A stretch of DNA of 64,000 nt, taken from the NCBI GenBank assembly GCA_963738325.1, contig CAVTWD010000009.1, positions 791,258 to 855,257 of the forward strand, given 5' to 3'. The stretch is from CAVTWD01 sp963738325. GTDB taxonomy: Bacteria; Actinomycetota; Acidimicrobiia; Acidimicrobiales; Ilumatobacteraceae. The notes under the pieces are model-generated. The model saw only the letters and a list, made by a program, of their open reading frames with translations. It was not told the DNA's origin and ran no database searches. The position numbers were made by a program, and so were the translations under genes. Numbering within the stretch: position 1 is the stretch's first letter; every line of letters starts with the position of its first letter. Positions 17,202 to 24,524 of this stretch are shown here, one piece after another.

Positions 17202-17959
17202 GCACGGGCGCGGGGGCCCCGGTAGCGAAGCCCCGGCCACTGGCGGGGCGGACCGTCGTCGTGACCCGGGCCGCGGAGCAGGCGGGTACGCTGAGCGAGC
17301 GGCTCGAAGCCCTCGGCGCGGCCGTTGTCTCGGTTGCCACCATCGCCATCGAGGACCCGGCGGACGGCGGCGCCGCGTTGGCCGAGGCGTGTGCGCACCT
17401 GGCGCGCTACGACTGGGTGGTCGTGTCCTCGCCCAACGGGGCGGCGCGCCTCGCCGGCGCGCTCACGGGGGGATGGCCTGAAGGAGGTCCCCGCCTCGCC
17501 GTCATCGGCCCGGGGACGCAGGCAGCCGCCACCGCCCTGGGCCTTCGCGTCGATCTCGTCCCCGAGCGCTTCGTGGCCGAGGGCCTGGTGGCCGCGTTCC
17601 CGTCCGGCCCGAGCCGCGTGCTGGTCGCCCAGGCCGCGGGGGCGCGCCCCGTCTTGGGCGAGGGCCTTCGCGCCAAGGGCCACGAGGTCGATGTCGTGGC
17701 CGCGTACCAGACCGTGCCCGCGGTGATCGCCCAGGCCGTCATGGCCCGCATCGCCCCAGCCGATGCCGTGACCTTCACCTCCGCCTCGACGGTGCACAAT
17801 CTCCTGGCCGCGACGGGGGAGCTCACACTGCCGCCCGTGGTGTGCATCGGACCGATCGCGGCGACGGCCGCCGAGGAGCAGGGGCTTCGCGTGGCGGCGG
17901 TCGCCGACCCCCACACCCTCGACGGCCTGGTGAACGCAGTGGTGGGCGCCCTGTCGTGA
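17198..17959 (+). CDS. hemD: Uroporphyrinogen-III synthase
   Basis: 253 aa from GTG 17198, overlapping the M20 stop. Cyclises hydroxymethylbilane to uroporphyrinogen III. HemD sequences are variable, but the landmarks are present: RTVVVTRAAEQAGTLSERL at the N-terminus, YDWVVVSSPNGAARLA, LAVIGPGTQAAATALG, VAAYQTVP and FTSASTVHNLLAA, PPVVCIGPIAATAAEEQGLR. Position in a rex-hemA-hemC-hemD order supports the call. Downstream 114 bp lead to the GGDEF-EAL gene. Confidence 0.85.
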   Translation: MSTGAGAPVAKPRPLAGRTVVVTRAAEQAGTLSERLEALGAAVVSVATIAIEDPADGGAALAEACAHLARYDWVVVSSPNGAARLAGALTGGWPEGGPRLAVIGPGTQAAATALGLRVDLVPERFVAEGLVAAFPSGPSRVLVAQAAGARPVLGEGLRAKGHEVDVVAAYQTVPAVIAQAVMARIAPADAVTFTSASTVHNLLAATGELTLPPVVCIGPIAATAAEEQGLRVAAVADPHTLDGLVNAVVGALS

Positions 17960-18073
17960 ACCCGCGCCCCTCGACTCCCCACCCAGGCGGCCCGGCCGGC
18001 CTCGGGTGAGATCCGCGCGCCGCCGATCCGCGGCGCCACCTGGAGTACGATCACGAACTCATATGGCGAGGCC

Positions 18074-21000
18074 ATGCCGGCCGAGCCGGCCCACGGGCGG
18101 AACGTTCCGAGTGGGCAGCATGGCGGCGAGCGAGCATTGGGCGAGACGATGAGCATGACCGATCGGGCCAGCCGGCCAGAGGCACGAGCGAGGTCCCCGC
18201 GGCACGTCAACCCCTGGCTCGTCCCGGTCCTTGTGCTGCTGGTCGGGGTGCTGGCCTCGTGGGGCGTCTTCGCCTGGCGGAGCCGGGTCATCGACCAGGA
18301 GACCCAATCCCGTCTGGAGAGCGCCGGACGGGACGCCGCCCGCCGCGTCACGTCGGGCCTCGACGACTACGCCGCCCTCCTCCAGAACATCGGCGCGTTC
18401 TGGAGCACGCGGGGAAACGTCACGCCCCGGGAGTTCGAGGACTACGGCCTCCAGATCGACCGGAACGATCGCTATCCGACGCTCAACGACGTCGAGCTGC
18501 TCACCACGGTACCGCGGGAGGGGCTCACCGCCTTCCTCGCCGCGCATCCCGGCCTGAAGGTCGTGCCCGAGGGGCAGCGCAGCACCTACGCCATCGTCAC
18601 CGCCACCCTCAATGGTGGTCGCAGCACCCTCGGCGACGACCGGGCCGCTGCTCCCACCATCAAGTCGGCCATGGACGAGGCCGCCCAGGAGGGCCACGCC
18701 GTGCTCGCCGCGCCCCTGGAGGGGAACGCGGCCACCCCCGTCACCAATCGCCAGACCGAGCCGCTCCTGGCCCTCGTTTCTCCCGTGTACAAGGCCGGGG
18801 CCCAACATGACACCGTGGCCGAGCGCACTGAGGCGCTGCTCGGCTTTGCGTACACGACGTTCCTGCCGAGCGGGTTCTTCATCTCCATCGACCCGACGGT
18901 CGGCCGCGCCGTCGACTACATCATCTCCGACCAGAGCGGTCGGGTCCTCAACTACTCGGCCCAGGCGAAGACCGGCCTGTCCTCCGACCGCCTCGTGCAG
19001 GTGTACGGGAGGTCGTGGACGATCCGGGTGCAACCCGCCCGCAACCTCGTGAGCGCCTCCTCGCGAGTGAACCCGTACCTCGCCGCCGCCGTCGTGCTGG
19101 CGCTGTCGCTCGCGCTCGCCTTCCTGGCCTGGTGGGTGGCGATGGGCAGGGATCGCCTCACCCGGCAGGTGGACACCGCGGTGGCCGCCCGCACGGCGGC
19201 CGAGCAGAGGTTCCGAGCCGCCTTCGAGGACGCCCCGATCGGCGTCGCCCTGCTGGATCTCTCCGGCAATGTGCTGGCGGCCAACTCGGCCGCCGCTCTC
19301 ATCGCCGGAAGGGGGGTGCCCGAGCTGCTCGGTGCCAACGTGCTCGACCTCATGGACGAGTCGACACGCGGCGACGCCATGGCCGCGGTGCAAACGGTCA
19401 TCGATCGGGGCCGGCACAGCGCCCGCTTCGAGTGCGAGATGCTCCTGCCCGACGACGCGGAGCGCCGATGCCGCGTCTCGGTGGGCCGCTCGTCGGACCC
19501 GGCCGACGGGCGGGCCAACCTGCTGATCCACCTCGAGGACATCTCGACCGAGCACGCCTTGGCCCTGGCTCGCGACGAGGCTGAGCAGCGCTTCCGGGCG
19601 GCCTTCGACGACGCCCCGGTGGGCATGGCCCTTCTCGACCTCGACGGCCGTTTCCTGCAGGTCAACGACGCCTGCGCCGACATGCTGGGCTACTCGGTGT
19701 CCACCCTCGTGGGGCGGAAGGTGGCCGAGGTGACGCACCCGGACCACATCGCGGCCGACAAGGCCGGCCTCGCCGATGTGATCACCGGGCTGCGGGCCAG
19801 CCATTCGGGCGAGACGCGCCTGCTGCGCATGAACGGCGAGCCGCTGTGGGTCGCGTTCCAGACGACGGTGATCCGCGAGGGCGACGCCCCTCGGTACGTG
19901 CTCACCCACGTGCAGGACATCACCGAGCGCAAGACCTACGAGGGCCAGCTGCGCCATCTTGCCGACCACGACCCGCTCACCAACCTGTTCAACCGCCGGC
20001 GCTTCGAGGAGGAGCTGCAGCGGCAGCTGACCTTCGTGAACCGCTACGGGCCGTCCGGCGCTTTGCTCATGCTCGACCTCGATCATTTCAAGCAGATCAA
20101 CGACACGCTCGGCCACCACGCCGGTGACCGGGTCATCTCCGCGGTCGCCGATCTGCTGCGGCACCGGCTCCGCGAAACCGACGTGCTCGCCCGCCTCGGC
20201 GGCGACGAGTTCGCGGTGCTGCTGCCCCGGGCCAACCGCAGCGAGGCCGAGCATCTCGCCGAGGTGATCGTGGAGGCCGTACGCACCGAGATCCATCCCG
20301 GCGCGCCGGAGCACCCGCGGCGGATCACGACGAGCGTCGGGGTCACGATGCTCGACGACGCCTCGCTCACGTGGGAGGAGGTCGTCGCCAACGCCGACCT
20401 CACCATGTACGAGGCCAAGGAGTCGGGCCGCAACCGCTACGCCATCTACTCGCCCTCGGTCGATCGCGCCAACCGGGCCCGGGTGCGCCTGGCCTGGGCG
20501 GAGCGCATCCGCAGCGCCCTCGACCAACAGCGCTTCGTCCTGCATGCCCAGCCCGTCATCGACATCCGCACCGGTGCCATCACGCAGTACGAGCTGCTCG
20601 TGCGGATGCTCGGGGAGGACGGGGAGCTACTGGCGCCCAGTCTCTTCCTGCCCGTGGCCGAGCGCACCGGGCTGATCACCCGGCTCGACTGGTGGATCAT
20701 CGAGCACGCGGTCGAACTTCTCGGCCAGGAGATCCGCAACGGGCGGTGGTTGGCCCTCGAGGTCAATGTGGCCGGCCCCACCGTGGCAGATCCTGCGACC
20801 ATCAGTCACATCGAATCGATGCTGCGGGGCAGTGGCGTCGACCCCACCAGCCTCATCTTCGAGATCCCCGAGAAGGCGGCGGTGGCGGACATCGAGTCGG
20901 TGCGGACCTTCGCCCGCGCCGTGGCCACGCTCGGGTGCCGCTTCGCCATCGACGACTTCGGCGCTGGCTCAGGGGGCTTCCACTACTTGCGCGACCTGAG

Positions 21001-21280
21001 CTTCGACTTCCTCAAGGTCGACGGTGCGTTCGTGGCCGACTGCCGGGTGAACCCCACCGACCAGCTGGTGATCGAGGCCGTCGTGCGGATCGCCCGGGGC
21101 CTCGGGAAACGCACCATCGCCGAGGCCGTGGGTGATGCCGAGACCCTCGCCTACCTGGCCACGCTCGGGGTCGACCTCGCCCAGGGTCACCAGATCGGCC
21201 GTCCCGCGCCGGTGGCCGAGGTGCTCGCCCTCGACCCAGAGCTCTTCGTGCCTCCCGACTGGATGGGCAGCATCGTCTGA
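18074..21280 (+). CDS. Membrane c-di-GMP enzyme: CHASE-PAS-PAS-GGDEF-EAL
   Basis: 1,068 aa. TM1 at ~47-68, a periplasmic CHASE-type sensor (~72-330, with FWSTRGNVTPREFEDYG), TM2 at ~333-357, PAS domains at ~376-495 and ~504-625, GGDEF at ~640-800 and EAL at ~815-1055. The cyclase has an intact GGDEF (709-713) and an I-site RETD (700-703) with the canonical five-residue spacing. The EAL domain reads ELL at 840 but keeps the catalytic set: Asn in LEVNVAG, Glu in FEIPE, IDDFGAG, KVDGAFV, IAEAV, QGHQIGRP. So both synthesis and hydrolysis look possible. Start is ATG 18074, or 18150 (MSMTDRAS), which is nearer the usual membrane-anchor position. TACGAT at 18046-18051 may be the -10. It could supply the ligand for RsiG. 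Confidence 0.9.
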   Translation: MPAEPAHGRNVPSGQHGGERALGETMSMTDRASRPEARARSPRHVNPWLVPVLVLLVGVLASWGVFAWRSRVIDQETQSRLESAGRDAARRVTSGLDDYAALLQNIGAFWSTRGNVTPREFEDYGLQIDRNDRYPTLNDVELLTTVPREGLTAFLAAHPGLKVVPEGQRSTYAIVTATLNGGRSTLGDDRAAAPTIKSAMDEAAQEGHAVLAAPLEGNAATPVTNRQTEPLLALVSPVYKAGAQHDTVAERTEALLGFAYTTFLPSGFFISIDPTVGRAVDYIISDQSGRVLNYSAQAKTGLSSDRLVQVYGRSWTIRVQPARNLVSASSRVNPYLAAAVVLALSLALAFLAWWVAMGRDRLTRQVDTAVAARTAAEQRFRAAFEDAPIGVALLDLSGNVLAANSAAALIAGRGVPELLGANVLDLMDESTRGDAMAAVQTVIDRGRHSARFECEMLLPDDAERRCRVSVGRSSDPADGRANLLIHLEDISTEHALALARDEAEQRFRAAFDDAPVGMALLDLDGRFLQVNDACADMLGYSVSTLVGRKVAEVTHPDHIAADKAGLADVITGLRASHSGETRLLRMNGEPLWVAFQTTVIREGDAPRYVLTHVQDITERKTYEGQLRHLADHDPLTNLFNRRRFEEELQRQLTFVNRYGPSGALLMLDLDHFKQINDTLGHHAGDRVISAVADLLRHRLRETDVLARLGGDEFAVLLPRANRSEAEHLAEVIVEAVRTEIHPGAPEHPRRITTSVGVTMLDDASLTWEEVVANADLTMYEAKESGRNRYAIYSPSVDRANRARVRLAWAERIRSALDQQRFVLHAQPVIDIRTGAITQYELLVRMLGEDGELLAPSLFLPVAERTGLITRLDWWIIEHAVELLGQEIRNGRWLALEVNVAGPTVADPATISHIESMLRGSGVDPTSLIFEIPEKAAVADIESVRTFARAVATLGCRFAIDDFGAGSGGFHYLRDLSFDFLKVDGAFVADCRVNPTDQLVIEAVVRIARGLGKRTIAEAVGDAETLAYLATLGVDLAQGHQIGRPAPVAEVLALDPELFVPPDWMGSIV

Positions 21281-21292
21281 CCACTCTCCGGG

Positions 21293-21339
21293 ATCTGACG
21301 CGGTTGAGCGCCGCATGACACCGCTCAGCCGCGCGAGAT
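21293..21339. repeat. Inverted-repeat hairpin, copy 1
   Basis: An imperfect palindrome following the GGDEF-EAL gene. Its reverse complement matches 24451-24499 over ~46 bp with four differences. See the second copy; together they flank a ~3.1-kb block in inverted orientation. Confidence 0.7.
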
Positions 21340-21401
21340 CGTCGAGCACCGCGAGGTGCGGGCGGGACGCCGGGAACCGCCAGGCGCGTCGGGCCGGCCG
21401 G

Positions 21402-21407
21402 TAGTGT
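21402..21407 (+). promoter_or_regulatory. -10 box of the 21,416 gene
   Basis: TAGTGT, 8 nt, GTG at 21416; selects this start over 21356. Confidence 0.5.
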
Positions 21408-21415
21408 CGAACGTC

Positions 21416-21835
21416 GTGACTGCCCCTACGCTGCCCGAGGGCGTGGACGAGCACATCACCGCCTTTGTCGCCTGCCGTCGTGACACGGTTGAGCTCGCCG
21501 CGGGGCCCGTTCGGTGGCTTCCGCTGCCGCCGGGCGTCCCCCGCTTCCTCGGCCGGCCCAAGGCCAGGTTCACCGCCGACGGGCCCCTCATCCGGGCCAA
21601 CGTCAAGTGGGGGCTGGCCAGTATCGGGGTGCGGGCCCGGATCGACGAGCAGGGCCTGCTCTCGGCCGAAACCGCCGGGTTCGCCTTCGGCCTCGAGGGC
21701 GCCATTCAGCGTTGGGTGGACGGCCTCAACGAGCAGCTGCGCCGGAACGGACGCCGGCTCGATCGACTGGCGCTCGTGGGCGACAACGTGGTCATCACGA
21801 AGCGAGTGCTCGACGGCGAAGTAGATCGAGGCTGA
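21416..21835 (+). CDS. Conserved-looking hypothetical protein
   Basis: 139 aa, soluble, no recognised domain. It begins TAPTLPEGVDEHITAFV and contains a Pro-rich segment (WLPLPPGVPRFLGRPK), a strand-rich middle (ADGPLIRANVKWGLASIG) and a helical stretch GAIQRWVDGLNEQLRRNG. Good actinobacterial codon use and a leaderless promoter support it as real. It overlaps the convergent DUF998-like gene by 41 bp. Confidence 0.55.
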   Translation: MTAPTLPEGVDEHITAFVACRRDTVELAAGPVRWLPLPPGVPRFLGRPKARFTADGPLIRANVKWGLASIGVRARIDEQGLLSAETAGFAFGLEGAIQRWVDGLNEQLRRNGRRLDRLALVGDNVVITKRVLDGEVDRG

Positions 21836-22436
21836 GTGCGCTCAGCCCGAGCGCGGGTAGCGACACCATCACGCGCTGCACGATGCCGTTCAGATGGGCG
21901 ATGCGCTCGGACGCGAACACCGCGAGGGTGGCGAACGTCGCCGCGCTGGCGAGGCAGCTCGGCACCACGAGGTGCTGCCACACGGGGTCGTCGTGGACGC
22001 GCGCCGCCACCGCCAGCGGGGCGGCCACGAGGCAGATGTACACCACGCCCGCAGCAAGGTCGTGCCCGTAGTTCTTCCACGACTGGCGCTCGACGCCCTC
22101 GGGCAGCCCGAGCAGCATCCGGTCCCGCCTCAGCAGGCCGGCGGCGAGTGCCGCCACCCCACTCGCTTGGACGAGGCGCGGGCCCCAGCCGGCCGGTTGC
22201 CAGCCGCCGAGCGCGTCCTCGAGGGCGCTCCCCGCCGCGATCGTGCCCGCCCCGAGGGTCAGGAAGCCGGCCACCATCACCCAGGGGTCGCGGGCATCGG
22301 GCGCGGCCAGGCCGCTGATGTGCTCGTCGAAGATCGAGTAGCCCTCCTGGCGGGCGCTGCTCAGCGCCCAAGCCGCGGTGAAGGCGACGGGGCCCAGGAT
22401 TCCCCCGAGGGCGCGGAGCCGGAAGGCGCGCCGCAC
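21795..22436 (-). CDS. DUF998-like membrane protein
   Basis: 213 aa, about six helices. The N-terminus LGGILGPVAFTAAWALSSAR followed by SIFDEHISGLAAPDARDPW matches the first helix and loop of DUF998 proteins; further helices are VMVAGFLTLGAGTIAAG, LAAGVVYICLVAAPLAVAAR and ASAATFATLAVFASER. GTG start with TAGCGG 7 nt upstream. Function unknown. Confidence 0.7.
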   Translation of the reverse strand: MRRAFRLRALGGILGPVAFTAAWALSSARQEGYSIFDEHISGLAAPDARDPWVMVAGFLTLGAGTIAAGSALEDALGGWQPAGWGPRLVQASGVAALAAGLLRRDRMLLGLPEGVERQSWKNYGHDLAAGVVYICLVAAPLAVAARVHDDPVWQHLVVPSCLASAATFATLAVFASERIAHLNGIVQRVMVSLPALGLSALSLDLLRRRALAS

Positions 22437-22460
22437 GAGCAGGCCGCTAGCCGATCTGGC

Positions 22461-22892
22461 TCAATGGCCGGCTCGTTCGTGCGCGTAGACGGCGAGCGTG
22501 TCGACAACCCTCCGGAACCGAGCTTCGTCGAGCGCGGCCCCTTCGCGGCGCACCTTCCCGGGGGCGACCCGCAGGACGTGCTCCAGCTTCACGTAGCTCA
22601 CACGCCGCTCCGAGTCCCACGCGCCCGAGCCGAGCTCGACGCAGTCGGAGTGACCGCTGTGGTTCTTGCTCGTGAGGGGCAGGACGGCGAGCTGCCTGCC
22701 GATCCGGCCGATGACGAGCACCGGTCGATCCTTGCCGAGGCGGTGGTCTTCCTCGTACGCCTCCCAGGTCCACACGACCTCGCCGGGGTCAGGTTTGCCG
22801 TCGGCCCGGGGCTCGTAGGAGATGAGCAGGCGATCGCGATCGGCGACCGCGGTGGGGCGGCGACGAAGACGCTCCAGGACGCCGCGCAGCAT
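22461..22892 (-). CDS. PemK/MazF-type toxin-like protein
   Basis: 143 aa. The core (YEPRADGKPDPGEVVWTW, KDRPVLVIGRIGRQLAVLPL, then TSKNH) is the actinobacterial PemK/MazF beta-barrel, which in characterised toxins cleaves RNA. The C-terminal WDSERRVSYVKLEHVLRVAPG fits the same family. It has a leaderless ATG with TAGCTT 6 nt upstream. No antitoxin gene is adjacent: upstream is a transposase remnant and downstream the DUF998 gene. It may be an orphan toxin or a chromosomal paralogue with another role. Confidence 0.7.
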   Translation of the reverse strand: MLRGVLERLRRRPTAVADRDRLLISYEPRADGKPDPGEVVWTWEAYEEDHRLGKDRPVLVIGRIGRQLAVLPLTSKNHSGHSDCVELGSGAWDSERRVSYVKLEHVLRVAPGKVRREGAALDEARFRRVVDTLAVYAHERAGH

Positions 22893-22898
22893 CCGGGC

Positions 22899-22904
22899 AA
22901 GCTA
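22899..22904 (-). promoter_or_regulatory. -10 box of the PemK/MazF-like gene
   Basis: TAGCTT on the minus strand, 6 nt before ATG 22892. Confidence 0.5.
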
Positions 22905-22953
22905 CTCGTGCTAGTGGGGTGTCCGAGGTGAGGACGCCGGAAATCCCACGCGT

Positions 22954-23109
22954 GTGATTCGGCGGCGGGGATGGTTGGTGAACAACAGCGACTACCCCGA
23001 CTGGGCCGCGTTCGACAAGGCCGCACAGTTCTTCATCCGACGAAGAAACCGCGACCATCACGACCCTCGCATCCACGAACTCGAAGCCCGACGAAAGATC
23101 GCGGCATGA
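22954..23109 (+). pseudogene. IS630-type transposase C-terminal remnant
   Basis: The frame ends NSDYPDWAAFDKAAQFFIRR, then RNRDHHDPRIHELEARR and a TGA. The Tyr-Pro-Asp-Trp...Arg-Asn-Arg arrangement is the usual tail of one IS630 transposase subgroup. Nothing of the catalytic domain remains upstream. It is not the same IS as the one at 61.7 kb, whose C-terminus differs. Confidence 0.55.
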
Positions 23110-23241
23110 ACGCGTTACCGGCATTCAGCGACCGGACACCCCACTACTAGAGCGTCCGCACTTGAGACGTTGTGACAAGTTTTCGTGCGGAGGTCGATCC
23201 GGCGCTGCTGGGGCGACGGAGCTCCGCAGATGGGGGGATCC

Positions 23242-23268
23242 GAGGGGGGAAGGTCTCCTTCCCCCCTC
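23242..23268. terminator. GAGGGGGGAAGG hairpin
   Basis: A 12-bp stem (23242-23253 with 23257-23268) and a 3-nt loop. Stable and symmetrical, it can act on either strand. Similar GGGGGAAGG-n3-CCTTCCCCC hairpins occur at 37,024 and, less perfect, at 15,819. Confidence 0.55.
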
Positions 23269-23280
23269 ACTGATGCACTG

Positions 23281-23425
23281 GCCGGTGACTGAGGCCCGCT
23301 CCGCCGAGCCGACGGCCAGGCAGGCAAGGCGCGAGGAGGGAGCAGTAGTCCTGCACTACTGCGAGGACGAGCAACGCCGCCGGCGTCGTCCATGGTCCGC
23401 GCCACCGGGCGAACGTTGCCAGCGA
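23281..23425. repeat. Dispersed palindromic element, copy A
   Basis: Aligns with 39,006-39,167. Shared blocks are GGTGACTGAGGCCCG, TCCGCCGAGCC, GGCAAGGCGCGA, a central hairpin and GGGCGAACGTTGCC. Here the central stem is GCAGTAGT (23342-23349) with ACTACTGC (23355-23362). Its terminal inverted repeat is less perfect than in copy B. It lies in a non-coding stretch. Confidence 0.7.
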
Positions 23426-23532
23426 GGGCGCTATCCGAGGCCCGAGGGGGCAGGCGGGGGCGGCCGAGGAGCGCCGAGCTCGTCCCCTGTGACTCGACGG
23501 GGCGACCGGGGAGCAGCGAGTTCGGCGGCGGC

Positions 23533-24408
23533 TCACTCGACAAGGGTCTGCGGCGCGCTCAGTGAGCCGTACAGGCCGTTGCCGTCGATCACGAGGTCGG
23601 CCAGGAACGGGACCGAGGCCTCGTACGCCCCGGCGATCAGGGCCTCGGTGCGGCTGAAGTCGAGCGGGTTGATGCGCTCGCGTTTGGGGCCGGGCAGGTA
23701 GACGACCGGCACTTCCTTTGCAACCTCGGGTAACTCCAATGCCGCTTGCTGGCGGGAGGCCACGGCGAGCACGAAGGCGAAGACGTCACCGAGGGTGTCG
23801 GGGAGGTCCCAGCCGCGCCCGGGGAACGAGCAGTCCAGCACCACGAGCGAGCGGGCGCCGAGGGCGAGCGCCTGGCGCATCGGCACGTTGGCGACGAGAC
23901 CACCGTCGTAGAGGTTGCGGCCGTTGCGCCAGACGGGCGCGTACACGCCGGGGATGGCGGCACTGGCCACGATGGCCGGCGCCACGAGACCGGTGGTGAT
24001 CACCACCGCCTCGGCCGTGGCGATGTCGACGGTGACGGCGCCGAAGGGCAAGGCGAGCTGCTTGAAGGTCGACGCCCGCAGCTGCGAGCGCACGAGGTCA
24101 CCGAGGGCGTCGCTCTCCACCAGATAGGTCCGCCGGCTGCGCAAGCCGATCAGCCGGCGCCAGGCCTTCCCCGGGAACACCTGCTCCTTGCGGATCGTGG
24201 GCCACAGCTCGGACAGGCGCTCGACACCGTGCTCGGGATCGTCGGCCAGCATGGCTCCGTTCAAGGCGCCCACCGACGTCCCCACCACGAGGTCGGGCCG
24301 CACGTCGACTTCGGCGAGGGCGCGGAGCATGCCGACCTGGGCGGCGCCGAGGCTGCCTCCGCCTCCGAAGACGAAGCCGACCGGGTGGGGCAGCTCGATC
24401 CCGGTCAC
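23533..24408 (-). CDS. Patatin-like phospholipase
   Basis: About 291 aa from GTG 24408, which TAACGT 7 nt upstream on this strand supports over the longer frame. The glycine-rich oxyanion motif GGGGSLGAAQ, nucleophile elbow GTSVGALNG (Ser) and the DGG of NLYDGGLVANVP form the patatin Ser-Asp dyad. No signal peptide; probably acts on membrane lipids from the cytoplasmic side. It stands alone between the two repeats described here. Confidence 0.88.
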   Translation of the reverse strand: MTGIELPHPVGFVFGGGGSLGAAQVGMLRALAEVDVRPDLVVGTSVGALNGAMLADDPEHGVERLSELWPTIRKEQVFPGKAWRRLIGLRSRRTYLVESDALGDLVRSQLRASTFKQLALPFGAVTVDIATAEAVVITTGLVAPAIVASAAIPGVYAPVWRNGRNLYDGGLVANVPMRQALALGARSLVVLDCSFPGRGWDLPDTLGDVFAFVLAVASRQQAALELPEVAKEVPVVYLPGPKRERINPLDFSRTEALIAGAYEASVPFLADLVIDGNGLYGSLSAPQTLVE

Positions 24409-24415
24409 GTCGGGG

Positions 24416-24421
24416 ACGTTA
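24416..24421 (-). promoter_or_regulatory. -10 box of the patatin gene
   Basis: TAACGT on the minus strand, 7 nt before GTG 24408. Confidence 0.5.
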
Positions 24422-24450
24422 GTGAAACCCGTGCGCAACCGGGCCCTCAC

Positions 24451-24499
24451 CATCTCGCGCGGCTGAGCGGCGTCATACGCCGCTCAGCCGCGTCAGATC
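24451..24499. repeat. Inverted-repeat hairpin, copy 2
   Basis: CGCGGCTGAGCGGCGT, a 3-nt loop (cat), and ACGCCGCTCAGCCGCG: a perfect 16-bp stem. It is the reverse complement (four differences) of 21293-21339. It sits at the point where the LuxR-type gene that follows has lost its 5' end. Confidence 0.75.
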
Positions 24500-24524
24500 A
24501 CGGTGGGCCGGCGCCGCTCGCCGG

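Noticed and set aside
18059..20545. 828-aa open frame on the minus strand
   Set aside because: Antisense shadow of the GGDEF-EAL gene; low-complexity His/Gly/Arg/Ala composition and no domain.
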